DNA from: an uncultured Sphingomonadaceae bacterium
Lineage (GTDB): Bacteria > Pseudomonadota > Alphaproteobacteria > Sphingomonadales > Sphingomonadaceae
Reading direction: 5' to 3'
Assembly (NCBI GenBank): GCA_947493325.1
Contig: CANLQI010000001.1
Span: forward strand, 1 to 64,000
DNA: 64,000 nucleotides
Each line of letters opens with the position of its first letter. Positions within the stretch are counted from its first letter, which is position 1. The position numbers were made by a program, and so were the translations under genes. A model generated the notes under the pieces. That model did no database searches, was not told the DNA's origin, and was given only the letters and a program-made list of their open reading frames with translations. Of this stretch, positions 9,701-16,513 are shown piece by piece.

Positions 9701-11898
9701 TCCGCACGCGTCGTCAGCACGCCGTTGGTGACGATATTGCCGCGATTGGTCAGGCCTGCCGCACTCGAGATGGTAAGAGTGCCGCTGCCCGCATGGGTAA
9801 TATCACCGCTGTTGGTGACAGAGGCAGCATTCACCAACAGATCCGCGCCATTGCTGGTGATTGAACCCGTGCTGGAAAACGCGCCGCGCACCGCAATCTG
9901 CGACACACTCTGTCCGGTCAGGGTTATGCTGCCCTCATTATTGGTCAGGCTGCCGATATCAGCGACAAGAGTGCCTGCACCAATGGCGCCTTTGTCCAGT
10001 GTGACCGAACCGGCATCTAGTGCCAGTGCATTGGCCTGTACAGTGGCGCCATCAACCAGCAACGCGCCACCGACATCAATGTCGCCATTGCCGCCTGCGC
10101 CGAGCACCGCGCCGCTTGTAACTGACGTGTCGCCATCTGTATCAAGCGTCAAATTGCCGCTCGCCACGATACGCCCTGCATCACCCGATACAGATGCAGC
10201 GCCCGCATTTACTGTGACATCGCCATTACCGCCAATCACACCGCCTGCACTGTTCACCGCGCCGCTGGCGGTAAGATTAAGTGCATCGCTGCCCAGCGCA
10301 AGTATCTCGCCATCCGTGTTGCGAACACTGCCAGCCGTAATATCCAGTGCGCCGCGCGACTGGATCAGTCCTGCCGCATTGGCAAGCCCGCCCGTAGCAA
10401 TAGCAAGTGCAGCGGCATCTATGGTTCCATTGCTATTATCCAGAGCATCTGATGCAAGCGTGACGCCGCGTCCCTGCAGCAAGCCTGCATTGCTGATGCT
10501 GCCTGCTGCCACATCCAGCGCCGCGCCGCTGCGCAGCGCGCCGTTTGCATCAAGCGTCACTGTGTCACCGCGCACAGTTAATTTGCCGGCTTCTATGCTG
10601 CCGCCCACCGTAATATCGCTGCCCTTGATTACAGCGCTGCCATTGGCCAATACGCGGTTGCCAAGAGCCAGCGTGCCATCAGATTCGAGGTTAAGGTTAC
10701 CCGTCCCTGACAAGCTGCCATTGCGGGCGAGGCCCGCTGCGATTATGGCGTCCGTGTCCACGGCTGCGGCCTTGACAGTGACATCGCTGCCGCTTGCTAT
10801 CAGCCCGCTGCCGCCCAGTGTGCGGGCCTGCACGGACAGTGCCTCATCGGCATAAAGCTGGCCGCTTACATCGACTGCGCCGCCACTGGTTATATCGGCC
10901 GCCGCCTCGCTGGTGACGGTGCCTGCAATCTGGATATTGCCATCCGCGCTGAGTGACAGCCCGGAATCAAACGCCGCCAAGCGGCCATCCACATTCACGC
11001 CCAGCCCATCCTCGGTACCGATCAGGCGAATGGAGCGCGCATACATGCCGCCCAGAGCCGCGACATCAAGCGCAAAGGCGGGCGCGTCGGCCACTGCTTC
11101 ACTGCGCGCCCGCACGACAATCATATCATCGCCTGATGCGCTTGTGCCCGCACCTGCGGCGACATTGATGCTGTCGGCCCAGACACCGGCATTGAGCGTT
11201 ATCGCCCGCGCAAACAGATCAAGCCGCGCGCCGCTGGCGTTCAGACCCTGACCGCCTACTTCCAGGCTGCCGTTGGTAACGGAAAAACCCGATAATGCGC
11301 CAGATTCCAGTATCGGCTTGGCGGCTGCGATGCTGACGCGCGGCGTATTGATAAATCCGCAGCCGTTACAGCTGATGCCATTGGGATTGGCGATCACCAA
11401 TTCCGCCGCAGGCCCGGCAATTTCGATAAAGCCGTTCAGATATGAACGGTAAGATCCCGCCACCTCATTGATAATCAGTGAAGCAGACCCGTTTTTCAGG
11501 TTGCCATTGCCATCAATATAACCGCCCAGCTGTGTGAGCACGATGTCGCCGCTGTTATTGAGGATAAGCCCGCGCTCATCGACATTGAATGTCTGATATC
11601 TGTTATAACTTGTGCCATTCGTATTGGGTTTGGCAATTTTGACAATTGGCGTGCCGTTGGGCGCAATGTCCAGGCGCGGACTTGCCTCTTTCGGCTCCCC
11701 CGCCGGTGCTGGCGAGATCACCACGCCTGCGTCCTGTGACTGTGCATGGAGCGGCGATGCAACAGGCGAGGCGGTCAGTGACAGCATAAGCGCTGCGCCA
11801 ATCACGCTGCCCAGTCGTCCCCGTGCGCGCCCGAACGGCTGCAATGCCGTGGCATTATGCAAATGGGTGCGGTGCGAAACGGGTGTACGCTGTGCCAT
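703..11898 (-). CDS. cdiA: CdiA: contact-dependent inhibition exoprotein with C-terminal AHH-type nuclease
   Basis: This is a 3731-residue TpsA exoprotein exported by the adjacent CdiB. I chose the ATG at 11898 (MAQRTPVS) because a GGAG lies 9 bases upstream; the ATG 15 bases earlier overlaps the end of cdiB. In order: an extended signal peptide (to about residue 53), the TPS secretion domain with the NPNGISCNGCGF motif, FHA-1 haemagglutinin repeats, a mid-protein segment typical of CdiA ('FTNYGNFLSSDYFLGRLGYD', 'QYRALMDAGI'), FHA-2 repeats, the pre-toxin region, then the toxin. Where enterobacterial CdiA has VENN this protein has ETQNN (residues 3261-3265, bases 2104-2118), leaving a 466-residue C-terminal part. 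The last about 110 residues carry VHHVC (His3628-3629) and PGHKGPHPAEYHK, the pattern of AHH-type HNH/EndoVII nucleases, so DNA or RNA cleavage in target cells is likely. The last kilobase is AT-richer than the filament part. Confidence 0.9.
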   Translation of the reverse strand: MAQRTPVSHRTHLHNATALQPFGRARGRLGSVIGAALMLSLTASPVASPLHAQSQDAGVVISPAPAGEPKEASPRLDIAPNGTPIVKIAKPNTNGTSYNRYQTFNVDERGLILNNSGDIVLTQLGGYIDGNGNLKNGSASLIINEVAGSYRSYLNGFIEIAGPAAELVIANPNGISCNGCGFINTPRVSIAAAKPILESGALSGFSVTNGSLEVGGQGLNASGARLDLFARAITLNAGVWADSINVAAGAGTSASGDDMIVVRARSEAVADAPAFALDVAALGGMYARSIRLIGTEDGLGVNVDGRLAAFDSGLSLSADGNIQIAGTVTSEAAADITSGGAVDVSGQLYADEALSVQARTLGGSGLIASGSDVTVKAAAVDTDAIIAAGLARNGSLSGTGNLNLESDGTLALGNRVLANGSAVIKGSDITVGGSIEAGKLTVRGDTVTLDANGALRSGAALDVAAGSISNAGLLQGRGVTLASDALDNSNGTIDAAALAIATGGLANAAGLIQSRGALDITAGSVRNTDGEILALGSDALNLTASGAVNSAGGVIGGNGDVTVNAGAASVSGDAGRIVASGNLTLDTDGDTSVTSGAVLGAGGNGDIDVGGALLVDGATVQANALALDAGSVTLDKGAIGAGTLVADIGSLTNNEGSITLTGQSVSQIAVRGAFSSTGSITSNGADLLVNAASVTNSGDITHAGSGTLTISSAAGLTNRGNIVTNGVLTTRAENLANNGALTAVKGLDVNILGALTGRGDMLTAGALNVAADSIAVSGGAFESGKALALKAGNIDLGGARVLAAGDEAIAITSADQLTAAAAAIGGNGNVTLDADTIDLGGSSVTALGTLSIQARGGDLALGEGGLAAAAGNITLDAAGTVDGSLATIESGALLSLSGSRLLLDDALLQADRFAFNAPDISLRRAQLRQTGGSDFALSSTGTLNYSGGEIYAGSVNFSLTAGRLINRGGAILHGGDGALSITSGEVDNTGGRIATNGNLTLTASSLDNTRGDISAAAAAMLDVTAAVTNDSGLIASGEGLQLTAGTLSNTNGNIETQGALTASLASLSGAGGQIIAAGDNAALDMTVSGAVQGSGLIGATGDVTIRAGTINAGADGRLTATGTLNVSATNGDLALAGGVADAEQLALSAANGTISTGTNGLILAGDLLRLTADTIDLSGGAAQGARAVLRSADFVNSGGILQSFGGLNADITGALDNSDGTIFSAGNADISAGTLTNNSGSLAMGGTGTLTLTIDGDLSNTGGTVFSNGMLAVDAGALRNDGGTISAVRGADLQAAGLLSNIGGGIIQSDATLTIAAATVANTGGTIDSLDTLDIGAAALANGTGAIIARGGDGLKLHGNAQPLSLTNGTGTIASAAALDIDAVSLANAGSVYGTDVTVKAGTLENSGLLYGDTLTLNGGTLVNAGGEIGSGSALSATFTTLDNSNGQIISGDAGLAISANTLRNNAGTLGGSGNVRITGTAINNGSGTIATDGDYTINAATLDNAAGGAIWAEGNGTITLSDTLTNRGSIAAADTLNITTDTLDNGTGADAGILAANNALNIDFVTGSLGEMLSNGDITLGLSGDYVNSAGDSLYAAGTIGVTTDGNFTNAGALEGAAGVNVSAVDITNTDTGTITAPVLALIADNAVINDGLINGGLVSISGQSVTNNAKIFGDSVNITGLTFVNNTGAPAIIAARGGLVDVRSDGTITNSDGAFIYSLGGINIGGAGGASAAVLVNSSATIQAQGDIAIDAASVTNNRAAFITEEAVISTVPVSVETRINKRNRTLLDYTDTTTETAITEDSGAAVIVGNNITIRSDMLLNDISTISANATLFVDSGAVTNSAFTGYRTVTSDGALLTQRRSCPIFGLFCKDWKTRSSTPYFREDAQELFTIPSTITSGGTLAIVAQTIDNLVINTAGVVATDFAAGAASVQAADISGRTSLADVTNPDTQSADGTLTKRPLKGVTPLTVDAESIGVSGSDIALLAAADFGIALAPVAGQTPGAPAQQLIDLGGLFNYAAAGSNFLIETDPAFTNYGNFLSSDYFLGRLGYDPNRVQQRLGDALYEQQLITNQLIAQAGFSRFARYGDNEAQYRALMDAGIAYMQQFGLTLGIGLSAEQMATLTTDMVLLVEVEVDTPNGKVKVLAPRVYLTQVSQRDLTSGGAIMAGQDIFLRSADSLTNQGVIRASASSNIVGGDILNTGRLDLGARGTLAATNDLISRGGTITGGDLTLSAGRDLRLESADKTSSLATVWRTGADNFGVTIDTATTSRGNVVDAAGNLSILAGRDLSVTGSDVSAAGDLTLFGGENISVTSSVDSSNAISVGRSGKAMFESTETAETNRLSNITSGGDLNMATPGALTVQGGNIAAGDALAVQAGSVNVSGVIDTVTLDSKEVTKKSGILSSKKTTVVTSITDETAVASTLEGDTVQISSIGDTSIAGSNVVATGDLGITAGGDISITGIETTDTSDELVKVKKSGLSLSGTSLFVGVSKNKTDSQSSSTTYNGSLVGSAEGNVTIAADGAIDVIGSQVVSPGTTTLAGESINIANATNVDTNTTETSSSSIGVTATLNVPVLEGVKSIARTADSTLNGQSDRTKAVAAAATALGVKNTIDEAGQVLAGSKDISLTVTAGISKSRSESESVDETVVGSYVAGNDVILSASGAGDASTISVTGSDVVADNDLTLAAEGAITLQSAQENDSFTSRNSSSGFSIGANIGINGITPEASVNLGKGNSAQTSVTNVESILSAGGTARVTTPGQLTLEGAQIKANRVEADVGGLDIISQQDTGTFSSKQTNIGASVSLNGGQGAGVSANFGRDRQTGDYASVAEQSGINAGSGGYDITVRGDTKLVGGVISSEADAADNILRTETLTSSDIENSESYKASSIGLSASLSGIGAKPGETVTPTANENNEADVTGTDNTLSGLDTRLGKLSAGAPVALGARGSQDGTTRSAIAAGTIEITPGANGSVDAASLATANTISRNTDSANDGALVQEFDDAKRAEIEEGFAVTRELVVQTAEFFSNRAREEAEKRAEAEAAEAQAIALGATLDKDDKLAAPEGSPAREYIDIANAATAEADAINRRYGAGSATRIIATAITGSAGANVTGGLTNLVQGAAVNVLQSLTVSEVKRLADGLMARTENEDGTVTLTATEESELVRGLLQGVVACGGAAAGGSGDCGSAALGAAAGVAVNTLINSLSGDDSVTIDPLDPDANRLSLEEQQARSNLVATLVGAIAEGAGLDTPSAVTAAQIETQNNESVRITLPDGTVVTAFDDPNDPGIPISDLLASDTCTAGALQANGCGDDIVAAVLQTYGTQLTDSDGAVDRELLAELWTLSVYAGSVVDASLLVSTISENGEIDREKLASYLVEASEYRGTYGLGLAGIEVTIGVGEGTLGVAVETVEGLYELVTDPGQAVEAVYAIATDPELREAVIAALGQEYRERFADVLACYTIRARCRGAGDAAVRTLVDVIGVATGVGGAARFGTAATSKITRILGNKGVSVPPGRPPLPKDWTERTDGKVYDSDGYEMVLTGNGDTAAWMRAGDGRPYGTTPLPTGYTRNADGSYTGPGNGKSWNTGEVDGDGNIIMRRDGGGYFAVNQNGTQIPAKSPYISKTPVHHVCTNKNCVSTASGGPWTPRFQEIFDNAGLNINSEINKIAVPGHKGPHPAEYHKYVYDELRDATAGLQPKTPAYTNAVQSTLNTIKRQAVTPGHQVNSWLTGN

Positions 11899-11900
11899 GA

Positions 11901-13559
11901 TTAAAAACTCCATCCTAAAGACATGCCGAAACGCGGGCCTTTATCTTGTCTAAACCTGTTGTCTGTGAGCGGCATGGCGACAAAGCCATCAAGCGAAAAA
12001 CCGCGCCATGCTGCGCGCAGCCCCGCGCCGACCCCGGCGATAAGCGGACTGCGCTGCGTCGTGCCCATATCGAACAGCAAAAACGGCTGCAGGTTCTGTC
12101 CTATTTTTCCGCGCAATTCCTGCCGCGCGTACCAACCGCTACGGCCAATGTCCGCTCGGTCGCTGTCAAAGCCGCGCACAGTGAACGGCCCGCCCACTGA
12201 TATCGCGTCCGAACCGTAAAGATTGCGCTCACTCAACTGCCCGCGAAATGCGAAATTATAGCTGTTCAGAAACGATGCGTTTTTGATCGGGACATTCGCG
12301 GAAAAATCGAAACTGGCAATCCGGTAGCGCGCGGACGGCAATAGCTCGGGCCGGTCATCGCCTTCTTCCTGTGCGCCCAATAGTCCGGTGCCAAACCGCA
12401 TGGCGATTTCGCTGTCAAAACGCACATCACCGAAATAGCGGCGGTCCACGACGGCTGCGGTGATATCCGTCAGATCCTGCCGCTGGATGCCGATTTCGAT
12501 ATCATCGATAAAATTGCGGGCCCAGCGCCGCGTCAATGATACGCGCAATGCCGTGCGTGATGTCTGGTCACGGTGCACCACGCGTTCGGCAAAGCCGCCG
12601 GCGGAATAGAGTTTACCGCGGGTTTGAAAGTCGCGCACCTCGCCTAGCACCCGCTGCCGGTAACGATTGGCCGAACCCGATACGCCGAATGTCCACCAGC
12701 CCAGCGGGAAGGACAGGCTGGCATATGCCCCCTTGCTGTTTGCCGGTATGCCGGGCGAATTGATCCGGTTGTTATAGGACAGGCTGAATATTTCCGAAGC
12801 GCCCAAAAGCCCAAATGCAGCAACCTGCGCCGAACCCTGCCAGCGGCCTACCGTGGCGCCTGCGTAATTATTGACCGACAGCGAACCGGTCACATAACGT
12901 TTCTGGACATTGGTCACGTCCAATATGGTTTCGCCCGGCGCATCGCCAGGGACCAGATCGACTTTCACATCACGCTGCGTGATGCGCTTCATTTGCTCCA
13001 ACCCCTGCTCCAAAGCGCGCAGATCGATAATGTCGCCTGCATCAACCGGAGAGGCCGCGTCCCATGTAAAGGATTTATCTTCTCCATTGGTGCGCACATC
13101 GCTGACCATGCCTGGCACCACCACGATACGCAGATCGCCATCCGCCATATTCTGTTCCGGAAGTCCGGCACGCGTCGTAATCAGTCCGTGATCGAGAAAT
13201 TTTGCCTGAAGACTGCGCAGGATATAATCCAGCCCGGCAGAACCCGCGCACTTGCCGCGATATTGGCTCAGAAAGCCATCAACCCAGCGCAGACGCCGAT
13301 GCGCCGCGCCCTCAACTGTAATGTCGCGGATCGCAAAACAATTCGCTTCTTCCGGAAATTCGCCCAGCACAGGCGCTTCGCCGCGCTCCATCTGCACCAC
13401 AGGTGCCGCTTCGCGTGCAGCGCGCTCCGCCGCCTCACGCTCCGCCTTGATTCGCGCCTGCTCCGCCTGCGATTGCGAATTGTCCTGAGCCAACGCGACT
13501 CCGGGGAAAGCCAAGCATAGGCATATGGCAGAATATGGGGAGAAACGACCGCGCAGCAT
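11901..13559 (-). CDS. cdiB: CdiB: TpsB/ShlB-type outer-membrane transporter
   Basis: This 552-residue outer-membrane barrel exports CdiA. It has a signal peptide ending at about VALAQ (residue 25), then an Ala/Glu/Arg-rich helix, POTRA-type domains (the block from NCFAIRDITVEG through the VVPGMVSDV segment) and a C-terminal ShlB barrel ending in W-S-F, the aromatic terminus expected of an outer-membrane protein. Key barrel signatures include the FTVRGFDSDR motif at about residues 450-460, equivalent to the VRG-Y/F motif of FhaC loop 6. Its TAA stop lies 2 bases before the cdiA start, so the pair is an operon. An AAGGG ribosome-binding site lies about 9 bases before the ATG. Confidence 0.92.
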   Translation of the reverse strand: MLRGRFSPYSAICLCLAFPGVALAQDNSQSQAEQARIKAEREAAERAAREAAPVVQMERGEAPVLGEFPEEANCFAIRDITVEGAAHRRLRWVDGFLSQYRGKCAGSAGLDYILRSLQAKFLDHGLITTRAGLPEQNMADGDLRIVVVPGMVSDVRTNGEDKSFTWDAASPVDAGDIIDLRALEQGLEQMKRITQRDVKVDLVPGDAPGETILDVTNVQKRYVTGSLSVNNYAGATVGRWQGSAQVAAFGLLGASEIFSLSYNNRINSPGIPANSKGAYASLSFPLGWWTFGVSGSANRYRQRVLGEVRDFQTRGKLYSAGGFAERVVHRDQTSRTALRVSLTRRWARNFIDDIEIGIQRQDLTDITAAVVDRRYFGDVRFDSEIAMRFGTGLLGAQEEGDDRPELLPSARYRIASFDFSANVPIKNASFLNSYNFAFRGQLSERNLYGSDAISVGGPFTVRGFDSDRADIGRSGWYARQELRGKIGQNLQPFLLFDMGTTQRSPLIAGVGAGLRAAWRGFSLDGFVAMPLTDNRFRQDKGPRFGMSLGWSF

Positions 13560-13638
13560 TAAATTATACCCTTAAAATAAGGCTAAATCATATCTGGAAA
13601 TGTAAAACCAAACAAGTAAACTATTGTATAAAATAGTT
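13560..13638 (-). promoter_or_regulatory. AT-rich cdiBA promoter region with inverted repeats
   Basis: The bases just upstream of cdiB are much more AT-rich than the surroundings. Two exact inverted repeats are visible: 7-base arms AACTATT/AATAGTT at 13619-13625 and 13632-13638 around a 6-base centre, and 5-base arms CCTTA/TAAGG at 13570-13582. The first is a reasonable operator candidate for cdiBAI. I could not assign a confident -35/-10 pair. Confidence 0.4.
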
Positions 13639-14047
13639 AATTTTAACCGGCTGATTAAGGCTGTGGCGGCAATAGCGCTATTCTCGAGTACTTCTGAAAA
13701 CGCGTATTATAGACTTCTTCGCAGTTTCTGCATGGTGGCGGTGTGTGGTGCCGGGCGGGGGTGGGTGCAGATAGACCCCCAAATCGCGTTACCTTTGTTA
13801 CCTTTTGGCGCATATCCCGCTTCGTGACGCAGGGCTGAGCGAACTGTGACCGCACGCTGTGCGGTGCGCCGGGGATTGTCCCGCATGCGGGACCTTTCGC
13901 GCGGGAGGCGGGACCTTGCGGCAGGCTCAAGACAGGCCTGTCGGCAGCCCTAAAGTTTATTAAACTTCGCCCGATTTTTACATTGGTTTCAAGGCAATGG
14001 AGCGGACAAGATTTGTGCAATCAAGACGGGAAACCACGAAAGAAAAG
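13639..14047. other. Intergenic region between cdiB and tRNA-Phe, no gene seen
   Basis: I see no convincing coding frame here. The stretch contains a perfect 16-base palindrome, GTCCCGCATGCGGGAC (13878-13893), and a short direct repeat of GTTACCTTT near 13789-13805. Both could be protein-binding sites or structural elements, but nothing ties them to a known regulator. Confidence 0.5.
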
Positions 14048-14123
14048 TGGTGCCCGAGGACAGAATCGAACTGCCGACACAGCGATTTTCAGTCGCTTGC
14101 TCTACCAACTGAGCTACTCGGGC
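14048..14123 (-). tRNA. tRNA-Phe (anticodon GAA)
   Basis: The minus strand gives a 76-base tRNA with encoded CCA. The acceptor arms are GCCCGAG/CTCGGGC, the D arm contains AGCTCAGTTGGTAGAGC, the anticodon loop CTGAAAA carries GAA, and the T arm has GTTCGATTC. All stems pair. It lies downstream of yacG in the infA-maf-RNase-yacG run. Confidence 0.97.
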
Positions 14124-14212
14124 GCGCAGGGTGCATATCCAACGATATGTAAGTGCGAAGGGAGCCTATAAGCGGGAGTCACCTACCATGTCCAGCGTAA
14201 AATCAGCCTATA

Positions 14213-14392
14213 TTACAGCTCTTCGTCATTATCGGGGATGACGGCAGGTTCGCCGGGCACGCTGTAGCCGCCGTCCAGCCATTTCAGCAGGTCCCGGTCC
14301 TTGCATCCCTTGCTGCAGAACGGGCTATGCTCTTCGTGTGCAGCTTTCCTACACATGGGGCATTTTCGGGTGGTTTTTACAGGCTTGGTCAT
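14213..14392 (-). CDS. yacG: YacG-type zinc-binding DNA gyrase inhibitor
   Basis: A 59-residue protein starting MTKPVKTTRKCPMCRK. Four cysteines in the pattern C-x2-C-x11-C-x3-C (Cys11, Cys14, Cys26, Cys30) form the zinc site of the YacG family, followed by the conserved RDLLKWLDGGY segment. In Escherichia coli YacG binds GyrB and inhibits gyrase; the same role here is inferred from family membership. The ATG overlaps the TGA of the upstream RNase gene (ATGA), so translation is probably coupled. The acidic tail (DNDEEL) is typical of the short alphaproteobacterial members. Confidence 0.92.
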   Translation of the reverse strand: MTKPVKTTRKCPMCRKAAHEEHSPFCSKGCKDRDLLKWLDGGYSVPGEPAVIPDNDEEL

Positions 14393-15399
14393 AAGCTACC
14401 AGATAAGGATGCGGCTTCGCGGGTGCAAGCGGACTCCGGGGCAATTCGGATAGTGCGGCCCGTGGCCTGTGCAAGCTGTGCCTGCAAGTCCGCATGCCGG
14501 TCCCACAGCGTGCGCATGGCGGGCGTCAGGTGCAGTGTCATGGGTCCCGTGCCGCGATCGCGCTCTGCGCGGCGCAGCAGGGTGAGCAATGCAGTGAGGT
14601 CCGGCGTATCCTGAACCTGTTGCACCAGCGAAGGGCGTTCATATTTGCGCACCACCTGCATAAAGCCAAAGCCGTTGACGGCAGTGCGCTCATAGGGGCC
14701 GTGCATTGCTTTTTCGAACGCCAGCACGATATCGCCGCGATCGGACTTTGCCGGCAGCGCCGGAAAATCAATGCCGATCGCGCCGCCGATATCCAGACGG
14801 TGCACCGCCGCGGCAACGGCTTTGGCTGCCTCCAGTGCGAGTGGGCGCGGTGCGCTCTCTCCATCGACGTCAATCACTGTCATGGCGGGCGTGGGAGCGA
14901 TTTCCAGGCTGCCACCCGCAAATGCGACATGACCGCTGTGCGCTTCATGCATAAGGTCCTCCCAGCCCGCTTCTGCAAGCAGGTCGGGGCCGTGGGCAGT
15001 CGCCTGCTTTACCTCTATTCCATCTTGTTCAATCTGTTGCAGCAGGCTGGGCGAGGGGATGAGCGTCACGCCAGTATTCGCGCCTTTGCCAAGCGCATAT
15101 TTATGCCGGCTCTGCTGCGGTCCTTTTTCAGTGATGGCGGCGCGGGTGATGCGCACACTGAGCTCCTGTCCTTCAGTCAGCTGTTTCGGAAAGGCGGATA
15201 TGATAGCGTCTTCGCCAGTAGAAAGCCGCGCAATTGCACGTTTGCCCGCACCGATTTTACGCACCAACCGTGCCATTACGACTGCGCCGGGCCGAATGCC
15301 GCCGTTTTTGCGCTCTATGCGCGCCTGCTGGACGCTGCCGCCGCTGATCAGGGCCGCGCGTTCTTCACCTATTCCATTTTCATATATCCAGTATGTCAT
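14389..15399 (-). CDS. Compact ribonuclease E/G family protein
   Basis: 336 residues starting at MTYWIYENGIG. An open frame extends 58 codons further upstream, but that part runs through an intergenic palindromic repeat and is not credible coding sequence. The N-terminal part resembles the S1-like RNA-binding region of RNase E/G (GGIRPGAVVMARLVRKIG), and the C-terminal part resembles the catalytic region (DIGGAIGIDFPALP, then VVRKYERPSL, compare the TRKR-x-R-SL motif). It is clearly shorter than E. coli RNase G (489 residues), and I see no Cys-x2-Cys zinc-link motif. Proteins of this compact form sit between maf and yacG in related genomes. Activity on RNA is inferred from the family. It lies in an operon with maf upstream and overlaps yacG by ATGA. 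Confidence 0.75.
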   Translation of the reverse strand: MTYWIYENGIGEERAALISGGSVQQARIERKNGGIRPGAVVMARLVRKIGAGKRAIARLSTGEDAIISAFPKQLTEGQELSVRITRAAITEKGPQQSRHKYALGKGANTGVTLIPSPSLLQQIEQDGIEVKQATAHGPDLLAEAGWEDLMHEAHSGHVAFAGGSLEIAPTPAMTVIDVDGESAPRPLALEAAKAVAAAVHRLDIGGAIGIDFPALPAKSDRGDIVLAFEKAMHGPYERTAVNGFGFMQVVRKYERPSLVQQVQDTPDLTALLTLLRRAERDRGTGPMTLHLTPAMRTLWDRHADLQAQLAQATGRTIRIAPESACTREAASLSGSL

Positions 15400-15408
15400 T
15401 AATCTACC

Positions 15409-15482
15409 GTGCTCCTGCGAAAGCAGGAGCCTAGGGCAACGTTGCACGGCACCGCTCTGGACTCCTGCTTTCGCAGGAGCAC
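15409..15482. repeat. Palindromic intergenic repeat, 21-base inverted ends
   Basis: The two ends (15409-15429 and 15462-15482) are exact inverted copies of each other, and each contains a smaller hairpin (CTCCTGCGAAAGCAGGAG). It lies between maf and the RNase gene. The core resembles other repeats in this window (22477, 23067, 59045). Confidence 0.85.
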
Positions 15483-15508
15483 AATATAATAAATGGAGTG
15501 GGCTGTAT

Positions 15509-16087
15509 TCAAAATCTATAACCGCCCGAAAGCAGCAGGGTGCGCACTTCATAGAGCGGCAGGCCCATGACACCGCTATAGCTGCCCGCGATCCGCCGGA
15601 TCAATGCTTCTGCCGCGCCCTGAATGGCATAGCCGCCGGCCTTGCCGCGCCATTCGTCGCTGGCGATATAAGCGTCAATCTCACGTGCTTCGAGCCGCTT
15701 GAACGTCACGATGGTTTCGGAAAGCCTGTGCCGGACCGATCCATCGGGACGGACCAGCGATACAGCGGAAAGAACGCGGTGACGGCGGCCCGATACGAGC
15801 GCGAGGCAATCGCGCGCTTCTTGTTCGGTTTCTGTTTTGGGCAGGATGCGGCGGCCCACCGCGACCACAGTGTCGCCAGCCAGGATAAAGCAGCCCGGAT
15901 GCGTATTGGTTATCGTTGCGGCTTTCTCGGCTGACATGCGCCGGGCATAGTCCAGCGGAATTTCGCGGGGGTGCGGGCTTTCATCAATATCGGCGGGGGT
16001 TACGGCATCTGGCGTGACTCCGATGCGCGTGAGGAGATCAAGTCTGCGCGGACTGGCCGATGCAAGGATAAGCTTGGAAGCGGCCAT
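15509..16087 (-). CDS. maf: Maf family nucleoside triphosphate pyrophosphatase
   Basis: 192 residues. The N-terminal SASPRRLDLL motif, the GDTVVAVG motif, and the C-terminal AIQGAAEALIRRIAGSYSGVMGLPLYE block are all conserved in Maf house-cleaning enzymes, which hydrolyse non-canonical or surplus nucleotides (in the YhdE type, dTTP/UTP and methylated analogues). It is cytosolic. It lies 11 bases after infA and just before the RNase E/G-like gene, a common alphaproteobacterial order. Substrate preference cannot be told from sequence alone. Confidence 0.92.
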   Translation of the reverse strand: MAASKLILASASPRRLDLLTRIGVTPDAVTPADIDESPHPREIPLDYARRMSAEKAATITNTHPGCFILAGDTVVAVGRRILPKTETEQEARDCLALVSGRRHRVLSAVSLVRPDGSVRHRLSETIVTFKRLEAREIDAYIASDEWRGKAGGYAIQGAAEALIRRIAGSYSGVMGLPLYEVRTLLLSGGYRF

Positions 16088-16098
16088 GACTGAATGCT

Positions 16099-16317
16099 CT
16101 ATTTAAAGCGGTAAGTGATACGGCCCTTGGTCAGGTCATAGGGGGTCAGCTCGCACAGCACTTCGTCGCCGACCAGCACGCGGATGCGGTTCTTGCGCAT
16201 TTTGCCCGCAGTGTGACCCAGGATTTCGTGATCGTTTTCGAGTTTGACCCGGAACATCGCGTTGGGCAACAGTTCCATCACCGTTCCGCGCATTTCGAGT
16301 AGTTCTTCTTTAGCCAT
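16099..16317 (-). CDS. infA: Translation initiation factor IF-1
   Basis: 72 residues from [13 protein letters not shown], the start used in nearly all IF-1 proteins; an upstream ATG in the same frame would add 13 non-conserved residues. The S1/OB fold signatures [35 protein letters not shown] and the C-terminal [12 protein letters not shown] are intact. IF-1 binds the ribosomal A site during initiation. It is the first gene of the infA-maf-RNase-yacG run. Confidence 0.97.
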   Translation of the reverse strand: MAKEELLEMRGTVMELLPNAMFRVKLENDHEILGHTAGKMRKNRIRVLVGDEVLCELTPYDLTKGRITYRFK

Positions 16318-16460
16318 GCAGTTTCTATATTCCGTAATTGTTGTTTCGGCCCGCACTTAGCGGGTAATCACGCAAAAGGGAAGATTTTACTGTTTCACAG
16401 AGCATAAGCCACTGTCGGTACATATTCATCCGCTATTACGCTTTGATACAATATAGGTGC

Positions 16461-16490
16461 TTGTCAGCCATTTTACATCCCGCTTATAGA
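16461..16490 (+). promoter_or_regulatory. Candidate promoter for the TonB-dependent receptor
   Basis: TTGTCA (16461-16466) and TATAGA (16485-16490) are separated by 18 bases, a fair sigma-70-like pair. The gene start at 16514 would then follow a very short leader, and no Shine-Dalgarno sequence is visible there. Confidence 0.35.
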
Positions 16491-16513
16491 TATAGCACTG
16501 ATTTTACTCAAAT

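Noticed and set aside
7691-10855. Long plus-strand open frames (about 450-500 codons) opposite cdiA
   Set aside because: They are shadows of the cdiA repeats, with the same low-complexity Ala/Pro/Ser composition and no family motif.
13983-14171. Small plus-strand open frame over tRNA-Phe
   Set aside because: It is the antisense of the tRNA, so the apparent protein sequence is a coincidence.
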